Assembly: GCA_002694685.1 (NCBI GenBank)
Contig: NZMW01000004.1
Span: 306,632 to 370,631, forward strand
Origin: Balneola sp.
GTDB lineage: Bacteria > Bacteroidota > Rhodothermia > Balneolales > Balneolaceae
Reading direction: 5' to 3'
Length of the DNA stretch: 64,000 nucleotides
In this document: piece by piece, positions 8,771 through 16,806 of the stretch
Position numbering within the stretch: the first letter of the stretch is position 1
Layout of the letters: the number at the start of each line of letters is the position of its first letter
Position numbers and translations under genes: made by a program
The notes under the pieces: generated by a model
Told to the model about the DNA's origin: nothing
What the model saw: the letters and a program-made list of their open reading frames with translations, nothing else
Database searches by the model: none

Positions 8771-8814
8771 AGAAGCTGTGGGCTGTTTTAATTAAGCTGA
8801 CAGCTTCTTTTCTA
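8771..8814 (+). terminator. rho-independent terminator after fadE
   Basis: Arms AGAAGCTGT (8771-8779) and ACAGCTTCT (8800-8808) pair perfectly over 9 bp around a 20-base loop and are followed by TTTTCT. It lies 24 bases after the fadE stop, in the right place to end the tetR-fadE transcript. Confidence 0.7.
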
Positions 8815-9154
8815 CTTTGGACATGCTGCAGTAAATAGTTAGCTCTGGAGATTTCTAATAAGTCAATATTCTTTGACATATTCAAAACGCTTCAAAATAT
8901 GATTTTGGCTTCTGCCATCGTTTTAATTATGGCTCTAAGATATTAGCTTCTATTTGAGGAAGATTATGGCATTTAACTTTGTGATAATCTATTCAATAAA
9001 GATTATAAGTTGCAGTTGTTAATCTCTAATCCCTTATAGTTTGAAAGTTTTGCAGTAAAAAGATGTGATGAATCCGCTTTAACTATTATTGATCTTCGGA
9101 TACCATTCTTATCTTAGCTACTCAAATAATCCAAACTATATAATTAAGGAATAG
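8815..9154. other. AT-rich spacer, 340 bp
   Basis: No gene is seen. A 7-bp inverted repeat AGATTAT / ATAATCT (8961-8967, 8984-8990) is the only clear structure. The last 100 bases should hold the promoter of the Wzi-like gene, but no full Bacteroidota-type -33/-7 pair stands out. Confidence 0.6.
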
Positions 9155-10690
9155 GTGAATAAATACCCAAGCTTACACGAATTTATAAAGTGGGTGCTGC
9201 TGTTGGTGGTAGTGTTTATGAGTCAACAGTCTTTTGGTCAAATTAAAAAGCCTGATTTGAGTATATCATCCCAGAATTTAGTTTCAGTAAAGGGATATCA
9301 GCCGATATGGCTAACGGCCAACCGAAACGGTAAATTTGATTCGTTCAGCCGTTATAATAGTGCATGGAGTTTTTCATTGGAATCGGTGCTGGATAATAAT
9401 AAAACCTTCGATTACAGTTATGGTGCCGAAGTCTTGGTCCGCGGAGCAGATCAGTCGGAATTGTACATTCATCAGGGATATGTTCGTTTAAAAGGAGGGG
9501 TGTTTAGGCTTGATGCAGGAAGAATAGAGCAAACCTTTGGTGAACATTTAAAAGGCCTTTCCTCAGGTTCCCTACTGATAAGTAACAACACCACCCCTAT
9601 CCCTATGGTGAATATATCCATGCCCGAATATGAGACCATTCCATTTACCAATGGCTTATTGAAATTAAGGGGAAACCTGTTGCACGGTTGGCTGGAGGAT
9701 TCGCGCTATGTAACGGATGTATATCTGCATCAAAAAAGTTTATACTTGCAGGCTGGTTTTGATCATTGGCCCTTGCAGGCATATGGTGGAATGGTACACG
9801 CAGTGCAGTGGGGGGGGAATTCACCACAATATGGAAAGTTACCTTCTTCTATTTCTGATTATACCAGAATTTTTTTTGCAAGAGGAGGGGGTAGTTCATC
9901 TCCACGTGGCGAGTCAATTAATGCTTTGGGTAACCATTTAGGTATATGGGACTTTGGTTTAAAAGGCGAAGTAGAAAAGTGGAATTTTAAGTTGTATTGG
10001 CAGCATTATTTTGAGGATAGCAGCGGAATGGAGTTCCAAAATATAGGGGATGGCTTATTTGGTATTGGAGTATTAACCCAAAAAAAACAGTTTATAACAG
10101 GTGTTCTGGTAGAGTATATACGTACCATAAACCAATCCGGGGCAGGACTGCACGACAAGCCGGGGGACGTTTCCTTTTGCACAGAGGAAAATTGTGGTTA
10201 TAAATATGGAGGAAGGGATAACTACTATAACAATAGCATATATCGGAGTGGATGGTCGTACAATGGAAATATTTTAGGTAATCCACTTATGCTAACAACC
10301 CACCAGATCTCAGTTTACTTACCTGATTCTGAAATTTATCAGCCCTTTGTAGAAAACAATCGCATCGCAGCTCATCATATGGGTATTGAGGGATATGTGA
10401 GTTCACAATTAAATTACCGTTTGTTGGCCACCTACACTCTCCATCATGGTAATTACTCTGGAGCAAACTTCGGGCAGGAGTGGGGGAGTAAAGATCCGGC
10501 CAATAACCGAAAAGATTATACTTTTTACCCGGCTCTGGAACAATGGAATTTCTTACTGGAGATGAACTATGATCCATTAACCCTGCAAAATGTATCTTTT
10601 AAAACCGGTCTTGCATTAGACACGGGTCAGGTAACAAACAATCTAGGTCTAATAATAGGTGTGACCTGGAACATTAAGGATCTTAAGTAA
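9155..10690 (+). CDS. capsule assembly Wzi-family outer-membrane protein
   Basis: The 511-residue protein begins with a hydrophobic signal (about 1-28, ending SFGQ). Alternating, aromatic-rich strands follow that suit an outer-membrane beta barrel. QPIWLTANRNGKF, the repeated GG/GN turns, and the central HGWLEDSRYV and FFARGG segments match the Wzi-like capsule assembly family as I know it in Bacteroidota. In enterobacteria Wzi binds capsular polysaccharide at the cell surface. The start is GTG at 9155, with AAGGA 8-12 bases upstream. It sits near the chain-length gene and the polysaccharide locus, which fits. The C-terminus ends in a strand (GVTWNIKDLK), somewhat unlike a classical terminal Phe. 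Confidence 0.75.
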   Translation: MNKYPSLHEFIKWVLLLVVVFMSQQSFGQIKKPDLSISSQNLVSVKGYQPIWLTANRNGKFDSFSRYNSAWSFSLESVLDNNKTFDYSYGAEVLVRGADQSELYIHQGYVRLKGGVFRLDAGRIEQTFGEHLKGLSSGSLLISNNTTPIPMVNISMPEYETIPFTNGLLKLRGNLLHGWLEDSRYVTDVYLHQKSLYLQAGFDHWPLQAYGGMVHAVQWGGNSPQYGKLPSSISDYTRIFFARGGGSSSPRGESINALGNHLGIWDFGLKGEVEKWNFKLYWQHYFEDSSGMEFQNIGDGLFGIGVLTQKKQFITGVLVEYIRTINQSGAGLHDKPGDVSFCTEENCGYKYGGRDNYYNNSIYRSGWSYNGNILGNPLMLTTHQISVYLPDSEIYQPFVENNRIAAHHMGIEGYVSSQLNYRLLATYTLHHGNYSGANFGQEWGSKDPANNRKDYTFYPALEQWNFLLEMNYDPLTLQNVSFKTGLALDTGQVTNNLGLIIGVTWNIKDLK

Positions 10691-10739
10691 TCACTTTTAA
10701 AATCTTATTATGAGGTCACCATAGTTGTGAATAAACCTT

Positions 10740-10775
10740 TTCAGTCTTTACACTTTTAAGAGGTAAAAGACTGAA
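10740..10775. repeat. hairpin after the Wzi-like gene
   Basis: Perfect 10-bp arms TTCAGTCTTT (10740-10749) and AAAGACTGAA (10766-10775) flank a 16-base loop. No T-tract follows on either strand, so it may be a processing or stability structure rather than an intrinsic terminator. Confidence 0.5.
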
Positions 10776-10820
10776 CGAATACGATACATTTACTCTGCAT
10801 GAAGCGGATATCGTAGACAA

Positions 10821-11069
10821 AAAAAGCTCTATAAAGCTATTAAAGCAAAAGAGCTGCTCAAAGGACCCTATTTAGAAATTGCAGATCTTGCAGTCGAGAA
10901 AGGTATACTTACCAAAGAAGAAGGTGAGTTAGTCAAAAAAACCAAAAAAGCTCGAAACGACGCTATTCAAGTAGATGAATTCACGCTCGGTGAGTATGAT
11001 AACGAAACACCGACCAAGCCTTATGGTGATGGGTAGAAACCGGAAGAGGCACCGAAGGCGATGGTTTGA
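10821..11069 (+). pseudogene. decayed duplicate of the fadE 3' end
   Basis: This stretch repeats the last ~249 bases of fadE (8499-8747) with only scattered changes, including the stop codon context ATGGTTTGAG. In the shared frame it reads KLYKAIKAKELLKGPYLEIA..., GELVKKTKKARNDAIQ, FTLGEYDNETPTKPYGDG. An in-frame TAG replaces the Lys codon before PEEAPKAMV. Upstream of 10821 the match is lost, so only about 80 codons survive and there is no start. The Wzi-like gene lies between the two copies. It is either the tail of a former tandem paralogue or a local duplication. Confidence 0.88.
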
Positions 11070-11843
11070 GATAGGTTTAAGGGGTAAGGAGTTAGGTTTG
11101 ATTAATACTGCATAGTTTTAAAAAATCCGCTTTTGCGAGGAGAGTACATTGCTGAACACAGGATTGGGATGGCTGACGACGCGGCATTCTCGATGAATCA
11201 ACTTGGGATATTTAAGAACGCCAACTTGCCCTGAAACACAGACCCCTTTCTGTCTTTCCCCTTCAACAAGGGGAAAGGACTCCTTGATTAATTACCTGCG
11301 CCCATAAAAGCGCCGTCTTTGCGAGGAGAGTACACTACTGAACGCAGGATTGGGTTGGATAACGACGAAGCAATCTCCAAGAATCGGTTTGGGATATTGA
11401 ACAAGGTTCGTGCCATTATACCGAGACTGCCGCGCAATGTATTCGTTTCACTCATTGCATTGTTCGCAGATGGATACCTTTGCGAGTAGGCAAGTAAGGG
11501 TAGGGTGGTTAACAACGAACAATCTCATAATTAAAAGCCAGTCATCGCGGAAATATATTATCCGCGATCTGCCTTGTGGACATCCCAAGCTGATTAAGGT
11601 GATCCCGCATCTCCGTATTCACTTCGTTCGGGATGACATGTTGCAATTATTAATACCTAATGCCACAGAGCGGCAATGCCTTTCGGTATATAAACTACGG
11701 CTCCAAGAAAGGTCTCTTTCTTAACTAACCGTTATACTCGAGTCTCAAAACTAAAATCTCTTATCTCACATCTAGCCAACAATTACCTCTTTATATAGAA
11801 GGTCAAACTTCGTATTATAGTTGCTTAACAAAATTTTGAAAAA
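11070..11843. repeat. dispersed repeat island 2
   Basis: No gene is supported. The stretch holds a TTTGCGAGGAG ... GACGCGGCATTCTC element (about 11128-11195), the CTTTCCCCTT/AAGGGGAAAG palindrome (11254-11277), a second TTTGCGAGGAG ... AACGACGAAGCAATCTCC element (11319-11379), a GAGACTGCCGCGCAATG block (11420-11480) leading into another TTTGCGAG element, and a different family at 11541-11637. The last ~100 bases before the Wzz-type gene are AT-rich and should contain its promoter. Confidence 0.8.
11541..11637. repeat. type II palindromic repeat (GTCATC...GATGAC ends)
   Basis: The element starts GTCATCGCGGA and ends TTCGGGATGAC. Inside, TCGCGGA (11545-11551) pairs with TCCGCGA (11561-11567) and CCCGCATCTCCG lies near the right end. 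Related, more degraded copies occur at about 14230-14357, 44365-44402 and 46850-46965. This is a family distinct from the TTTGCGAGG repeats. Confidence 0.65.
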
Positions 11844-13058
11844 GTGAGCGAAGAGAATAAGTCAAATAACGAAAACGGGGATAAAAAATCGGGTAAAAGA
11901 AGCTCGGAGAATTTTCCAATTCAGGAATACCGGCTTGTACCTGCAGATCAGGGCTATGAAAGATATGAAGAAGACGAAATTGACCTGATTGAACTGGCCA
12001 AAACCATTTGGGATAACCGAAAAATTATATACCGATTTGTTGCGGTAGGTGTGATTCTTGGTGTGGCGGTAGCCTTGCTCAGCCCTAAGGAATATGTCAG
12101 TGATGCTACTCTTATGCCGGAATACAGTACCGAAAGTCAGGGTGGAGCTTCAAGTCTTTTACAACAATATGGTGGGTTGATAGGTTTAAGCGGAGGAGGA
12201 ACCTACAACTCTGCCAGTAATGCGATAAGGGTAGACTTATATCCCAAAATTGTACAAAGTCTGAGTTTTCAAGATAAACTGGCTAGAGAGCAATTTTATT
12301 TTTCGGATTATGATACTACTACCTCTATGTATCAATATTATTTAGAAATTCAAACTCCTGGGTTCCTCGGGTACATTAAGAAGTTTACCATAGGACTGCC
12401 AGGTACGATTATTGGAGCTTTTAAGACTGAAGAGACAGCTCCTCCGAGTGCCGGCATCACTAACGAAACAGAGATAGTTGAGTTGAGTAAATCAGAGATG
12501 GCAGTAATTGGAAGTCTTCGTTCCCGCATCACGGCCAGCCTTGATGAAGAATCAGGGGTTGTAACAGTTAAGGCTCAGATGGGTGATCCTAAGCTGGCTG
12601 CAAATGTTGCAAAATATACTATCGAGGAGCTAACTGTGTACTTGACTGAATATCGTACAGAGAAAGTCCTTAGAGATTTAGAATTTATAGAAGAACAATT
12701 AGCTAAAGCAGAAGATCGCTTTCAAAAAGCTCAACTTGCGCTGGCGGAATTCAGAGACAGTAATCAAGGTAATTTAACAGCAAAAGCTCGAACTGAAGAG
12801 CAACGATTAAATTCTGAGTATGATTTAGCTTTTAACCTATATAACGGGCTGACTCAGCAATATGAAGAAGCCAAACTAAAAGTACAGGAAGAAACTCCGG
12901 TGTTCAAAGTGCTTCAGCCAGTACAAGTACCCGTGAATGATGAAACCAGCGGAGCCATGATCCTAATAGTATTTGTGATGCTGAGTGGCATCGCCTCTAT
13001 TGGGTGGATTTTCATCCGTCAGTTTTTGGCATCAAATCCATTTTCTTCTAAAGATTAG
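11844..13058 (+). CDS. Wzz-type polysaccharide chain-length determinant (polysaccharide co-polymerase)
   Basis: The 404-residue protein has the PCP/Wzz layout. After a charged cytoplasmic N-terminus comes EIDLIELAKTIW and a first membrane helix at 61-80, then the conserved entry to the periplasmic domain (PKEYVSDATLMPEY). A long coiled-coil domain (FIEEQLAKAEDRFQKAQLALAEF near 281-303) leads to VFKVLQPVQVP before a second helix at 371-391. No cytoplasmic tyrosine-kinase domain follows, so it is a class-1/2 type rather than Wzc. Such proteins set chain length with Wzy. The start is GTG at 11844; no earlier in-frame ATG is seen. It is isolated from the main locus by repeat islands on both sides. 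Confidence 0.88.
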   Translation: MSEENKSNNENGDKKSGKRSSENFPIQEYRLVPADQGYERYEEDEIDLIELAKTIWDNRKIIYRFVAVGVILGVAVALLSPKEYVSDATLMPEYSTESQGGASSLLQQYGGLIGLSGGGTYNSASNAIRVDLYPKIVQSLSFQDKLAREQFYFSDYDTTTSMYQYYLEIQTPGFLGYIKKFTIGLPGTIIGAFKTEETAPPSAGITNETEIVELSKSEMAVIGSLRSRITASLDEESGVVTVKAQMGDPKLAANVAKYTIEELTVYLTEYRTEKVLRDLEFIEEQLAKAEDRFQKAQLALAEFRDSNQGNLTAKARTEEQRLNSEYDLAFNLYNGLTQQYEEAKLKVQEETPVFKVLQPVQVPVNDETSGAMILIVFVMLSGIASIGWIFIRQFLASNPFSSKD

Positions 13059-13086
13059 TAGTGCGGCCTCTGCGGTCCACGAAATT

Positions 13087-13120
13087 ACACAAGCGAAGCC
13101 CTGAACGGCTTCGCTTGTGT
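13087..13120 (+). terminator. 14-bp perfect hairpin after the Wzz-type gene
   Basis: ACACAAGCGAAGCC and GGCTTCGCTTGTGT pair without mismatch around the 6-base loop CTGAAC, 28 bases after the stop. A T-rich stretch (GGTTTTTAATT) comes only 15 bases later, so termination is likely but not textbook. The right arm and following sequence recur at about 15824-15838, where the left arm is missing. Confidence 0.6.
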
Positions 13121-13157
13121 ACTGGAAGACTGTTGGTTTTTAATTATGCAGTCTTCC

Positions 13158-13830
13158 AATTAAAAGCCCGTCTTTGCGAGGAGCTCTTGTTGTTGAATGC
13201 AGGGTTAGGATGGATAACGACGAAGCAATCTCCATGGAATAGCAACTAAGCAGAATAACGTCCATCTGGCCATTCCAAACAGAACCCAATCCCTGTCCCT
13301 TGCCCTCCGGCACATCGATAAAACAATAAAACCATTACTACCGCCGCAGGGTAAGGGAACGCTTTGGTGAGTTGATGGGTGGTTTATACTTCATAATTTG
13401 AAAAAGGCCGTCTTTGCGAGGAGACGTGTTGTTGAATACAGGGTTGGGATCGATAAGGACGAAGCATTCTCCCTGGAATAGTAACTAAGCAGAACAACGT
13501 CCATCTGGCCATTCCAAACAAAACCCAATCCCAATCCCTGTCCCTTGCCCTCCGGCCCATCGATAAAACAATAAAACCTTCACTACCGCCACAGGGTAAG
13601 GGAACGCTTTGGTGAGATGATAGGTGGTTTATACTTCATAGTTTTAAAAAGGCCGTCTTTGCGAGGAAGTTGGATTGCAGAATGCAGGGTTGGGGTGAAT
13701 AACGACGAAGCAATCTCCATGAATCGAATTAGGATATTGAACAACGCACCTTCTCCCGCTATACAAACCCCTTTCTGTATTTCCCTTTCAACAAGGGGAA
13801 AGGACTCCTTAGTAATTTAGTTACCTGTAA
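13158..13830. repeat. tandem array A, ~240-bp units
   Basis: TTTGCGAGGA occurs at 13173, 13413 and 13658, spacings of 240 and 245 bases. Each unit has TTGAATGCAGGGTTGGGATG-like and GACGAAGCAATCTCC sequence, then a long body (AACTAAGCAG, CGTCCATCTGGCCATT, TTGCCCTCCGGC, GGGTAAGGGAACGCTTTGG). The third unit changes after the GACGAAGCAATCTCC core and ends in the AAGGGGAAAG palindrome family. Short open frames inside follow repeat sequence and are not genes. Confidence 0.9.
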
Positions 13831-14537
13831 AAAGCTCACAAAAACATAAAACCCGTAATCGCTGTAGATATTATGTAATTTGGAGACAACATTTTGTGAT
13901 GTTTCGGTACCCACAAATGCTTAGTAAAAGATCTGCATTTTTTGAGTTAATATTAATTGCAAAGCTACGTAAATATTCCAAGCCCAATACTCCGACCTCT
14001 CTAAATCTCTCCTTCTCAAGGAGAGACTTGTCGGAGCCTATTAATAGTATTTATACCGAATTAAAGTATAGACAGTTTATCAAAGCGTCCTTCTCCTTGT
14101 TGAAGGACGCCTGTGCTGAACTCGATTCAGTAAAGACAGAAGAGGTCGTGAGCTCCTTAAGAAAGTAATAGGTAATCATTCTGGATGACTAAGATGTGTT
14201 AACTAAAAAATTGTCCTCGAATTACATGACATCTACAATCGCGTGCTCAGACCCGCGATCTCCCTATCGATATCCTAAGCTGATTAAGGAGATCCCGCAT
14301 CTTAGTATTCTCTTCGTGCGCGATTACTGCCAAAACAGGCAGGTTCAGGATGATAGTTAGCTAATTAATATCTCTAATGCTGCTGAGCGGCAATTCCTAG
14401 TGCCCCAAAAGAGTACTATTTAATGATTTAGCATCAGTTTTAATGAACAAATAATTTTGTAAACCGGTTGTCTGTTATTACATTCGTTTATGTCATGAAA
14501 TTATAATTATACCTTTACTTCTGAAGTTTAAGAACAT
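13831..14537. other. 707-bp spacer with remnants of several palindromes
   Basis: No gene is supported. The stretch holds a GCGTCCTTC / GAAGGACGC hairpin (14085-14110), directly followed by a CTGAACTCGATTCAG palindrome (about 14115-14130), a CTCTCCTT/AAGGAGAG palindrome (about 14006-14026) and a degraded type II repeat (about 14230-14357). The 90-codon open frame at 13896-14168 runs through these palindromes and lacks gene-like composition. Confidence 0.65.
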
Positions 14538-14571
14538 AAAAAAAGCCCGACCGCGTGAGAGGCGACCGGGC
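14538..14571 (-). terminator. rho-independent terminator of the 14610-15020 gene
   Basis: Read on the minus strand, GCCCGGTCGC pairs with GCGGTCGGGC (10 bp including two G-U pairs) around a short loop and is followed by seven T residues. It lies 39 bases after the stop of the minus-strand gene. Confidence 0.8.
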
Positions 14572-14582
14572 ATGACTTGAGG

Positions 14583-14611
14583 GCTTGTAAAGAAATTTAC
14601 AAGCTCTTTTT
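14583..14611 (+). terminator. plus-strand terminator facing the minus-strand gene
   Basis: Perfect 9-bp arms GCTTGTAAA and TTTACAAGC with a GAAA loop are followed by TCTTTTT. The T-tract is on the plus strand, although no plus-strand gene lies in the preceding 1.5 kb. It overlaps the stop codon of the convergent gene. It would stop transcripts leaking out of the repeat island. Confidence 0.6.
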
Positions 14612-15020
14612 ATATACCACCGTTTTCTTCTTCAGTTACCGGATCTTCCGAAAATGCTTCGGGATCGTGGGTAACAGGTCGAATATTGCGGTTACGGATG
14701 TTGCTTTTTCGGGTTCCGCCTACCATTTCATACTCTATGGAATCTCTTCCATAAAGCGTAATGATACCGGAAAAAACCCGTTCGTTAGCGTCATCCAGTT
14801 GCTTTTCCAACTTACGTACTACGCTACGCTGATTATCCACGTCAGAAAGCATCGCGTTATAACGATTTAGCTGCTCCTGAGCGGTTTGTACCAGGGTTTG
14901 GTAGCTGTTGGTTGAAAATCCTGCTCCAAAATCGAGATTTTCATCGATATTTTGCAGGGCATTGAGTCGGAATTCAGCGGTCTCTAAGCTACGCGACCGC
15001 TTTTTCTTACGTCTAGCCAT
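14610..15020 (-). CDS. hypothetical protein, 136 residues
   Basis: No family is recognised. The N-terminus is very basic (MARRKKKRSRSLE). A coiled-coil-prone middle follows (LVQTAQEQLNRYNAMLSDV, VVRKLEKQLDDANERVF, residues about 43-82) and the tail is acidic (PEAFSEDPVTEEENGGI). GIITLYGRDSIEYEMVGGTRKS resembles a conserved patch in small proteins of unknown function in Bacteroidota. No membrane segment or signal is present. A strong terminator follows it and it stands alone between two repeat arrays that are copies of each other. Confidence 0.75.
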   Translation of the reverse strand: MARRKKKRSRSLETAEFRLNALQNIDENLDFGAGFSTNSYQTLVQTAQEQLNRYNAMLSDVDNQRSVVRKLEKQLDDANERVFSGIITLYGRDSIEYEMVGGTRKSNIRNRNIRPVTHDPEAFSEDPVTEEENGGI

Positions 15021-15492
15021 GGCTATGTATGGTTTATTTATGTGGTCTCTGTTTTTCTATTCCGAACAGAGTTGTATCCGGATATTCTTTATGAACCATG
15101 GCGATTTAAGATCTTTCTTTATGTTAAAGATAGACTTGTGACTTATATTGCAGGCTTTAGGCCTTAAGGCTCGGAGCCTAAGACTACAGCCCCTGAACCT
15201 GCAAAAAAATTGATAAGTCCTGCATCTTTTGTTTTGTTCAATAATCGAACAGTTGCGCCATTCAAAACTGGGATAGCAAGCGTTAAAGCTTTTCGGGTAT
15301 TTCATGGAGCTCCCATATTATAATCCGCAGCTTTTATCATGAAGTATAATCTTCAAGCAACATAAGTATTCGTTTCAGTAAAATGTTATGCCTTTTCAGA
15401 ATATTGTTCAGAAAAGGAAGGTCAATTTTTTTACCGGGAAAAAAGAAGTGAAATCATCCAAATATGAATAGTCAATATGTCAAAGTACGGCT

Positions 15493-15529
15493 TAGCATTA
15501 GTATATATTTATACTTAACACTAATGCTA
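15493..15529. repeat. perfect 10-bp inverted repeat
   Basis: TAGCATTAGT (15493-15502) and ACTAATGCTA (15520-15529) flank a 17-base AT-only-like loop. No T-tract follows and no gene adjoins, so its role is open. Confidence 0.6.
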
Positions 15530-15566
15530 TTAAATAATGAGGAATACTGGGTCTCTCTGCAAGTAA

Positions 15567-15650
15567 AAAAACAATTACTTTTCCACAAAATTTGAGGCTT
15601 TTCCACATCTGTCATTTCTGAAAAATAAAATGATGTAAGTAATTGTTTTT
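15567..15650. repeat. 14-bp inverted repeat enclosing two TTTTCCACA boxes
   Basis: AAAAACAATTACTT (15567-15580) and AAGTAATTGTTTTT (15637-15650) are exact reverse complements. Inside are two direct CTTTTCCACA decamers (15578-15587 and 15598-15607), spaced 20 bases apart, each containing TTTTCCACA, one base from the DnaA box TTATCCACA. The surroundings are AT-rich. Whether DnaA binds here is unknown; there is no dnaA or other origin gene nearby. Confidence 0.55.
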
Positions 15651-15811
15651 ATATACACTTTATTTTCAATTTATAATGAAAAAAATATTACTATTAACAT
15701 TTTTTAGTGTATTTGAGCTAATATTCACAATTAAAGCTTATGTTTTATTTGTGACAAGTTGATGTCACCTGTGCGTGATATGTGTAGGCTTGGGTATATA
15801 GCAAAAGAAAA

Positions 15812-16440
15812 GTGGAGCCCTTAACGGCTTCGCTTGTGTACTGGAAAGTGGTTGGTTTTTAATTATGCAGTCTTTCCAATTAAAAGCCCGTCTTTGCGAG
15901 GAGCTCGTGTTGTTGAATGCAGGATTAGGATGGATAACGACGAAGCAATCTCCCTGGAATAGTAACTAAGCAGAACAACGTCCATCTGTCATTCCAAACA
16001 AAACCCAATTTCTGTCCCTTGCCCTCCGGCACATCGATAAAACAATAAAACCTTCACTACCGCCGCAGGGTAAGGGAACGCTTTGGTGAGTTGATAGGTG
16101 GTTTATGCTTCATAGTTTTTAAAAAGCCGTCTTTGCGAGGAAGTTGGATTGCAGAATGCAGGGTTGGGATGGATAACGACGAAGCAATCTCCCTGGAATA
16201 GTAACTAAGCAGAACAACGTCCATCTGGCCATTTCAAACAGAACCCAATCCCTGTCCCTTGCCCTCCGGCACATCGTTAAAACAATAAAACCTTCACTAC
16301 TGCCGCAGGGTAAGGGAACGCTTTGGGGAGTTGATAGGTGGTTTATACTTCATAGTTTTAAAAAGGCCGTCTTTGCGAGGAAGTTGGGTTGTTGAATGCA
16401 GGGTTGGGATGAATAACGACGAAGCAATCTCCAAGAATAA
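15812..16440. repeat. tandem array B, ~240-bp units (copy of array A)
   Basis: TTTGCGAGGA occurs at 15893, 16132 and 16372, spacings 239 and 240. The unit bodies match array A closely. Even the 60 bases before the first unit are shared (AACGGCTTCGCTTGTGTACTGG, here split as AACGGCTTCGC then TTGTGTACTGG), so the duplicated block starts at the hairpin of the Wzz-type gene. As in A, the third unit changes after its GACGAAGCAATCTCC core. Confidence 0.9.
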
Positions 16441-16668
16441 GTTTAGGATCTTCAACAGTGCTTACAAAAGAATGGATTTGCGAATGATCGATAGATCGAG
16501 TGACCGATTTACGAAGTATACCCTAATTAAACCCCGCAACCCATTCACATTCATAATTTCCAATCCAAAATTTCGAATGCCTATTGATCGCGTAAAATAT
16601 CCTCCGTATCATTGAGTAAAATTATTACTCGTTAAACCGCAACAAAGTTGCGTAATGTTAAATGCTGA

Positions 16669-16770
16669 ATTTTAAATGGGGTATAGCAAGGGTGCCTGAT
16701 TTATCGTACTACCGATACATAGTATTCAATCGACTTTGATGCTCAGAACCACCCATAACCCATTTAAAAT
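16669..16770. repeat. 12-bp inverted repeat before the polysaccharide locus
   Basis: ATTTTAAATGGG (16669-16680) and CCCATTTAAAAT (16759-16770) are perfect reverse complements 78 bases apart. The right arm runs into TTTAACATTCAGAATTTAAAA, a sequence style that recurs in other spacers (e.g. around 19797-19825). The regulator gene begins 36 bases later. It may be part of the leader. Confidence 0.55.
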
Positions 16771-16806
16771 TTAACATTCAGAATTTAAAATTCCTTTCGG
16801 GAAAAC

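Larger units (their letters stand above)
15021..15811. other. AT-rich 790-bp spacer with two inverted repeats
   Basis: No convincing gene is present. Between 15480 and 15760 the sequence is very AT-rich and carries two perfect inverted repeats (15493-15529 and 15567-15650), described separately. The first ~60 bases after 15020 must contain the promoter of the minus-strand gene. The 82-codon minus frame at 15057-15305 has an odd Cys/Arg-rich composition and is rejected. Confidence 0.6.

Noticed and set aside
11410-11724. 104-codon plus-strand open frame
   Set aside because: It crosses two repeat families (type I core and type II element); composition is not gene-like and no start signal is seen.
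13896-14168. 90-codon plus-strand open frame
   Set aside because: It reads through three short palindromes typical of noncoding repeats; no family features.
15057-15305. 82-codon minus-strand open frame beside the hypothetical gene
   Set aside because: Cys/Arg-rich random-looking translation in an AT-rich spacer, no conserved motif, and the start is not convincing.
15567-15650. Chromosomal replication origin
   Set aside because: Only two near-consensus boxes, no dnaA, dnaN, gidA or rpmH genes nearby; kept only as a low-key finding.
13158-16440. Possible CRISPR array
   Set aside because: Repeats are ~240 bp and themselves diverged, without short identical repeats and regular unique spacers; no cas gene is present.
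16331-16615. 94-codon plus-strand open frame before the polysaccharide locus
   Set aside because: Its first part is repeat unit sequence that also appears, with other frames, at 13617 and elsewhere.
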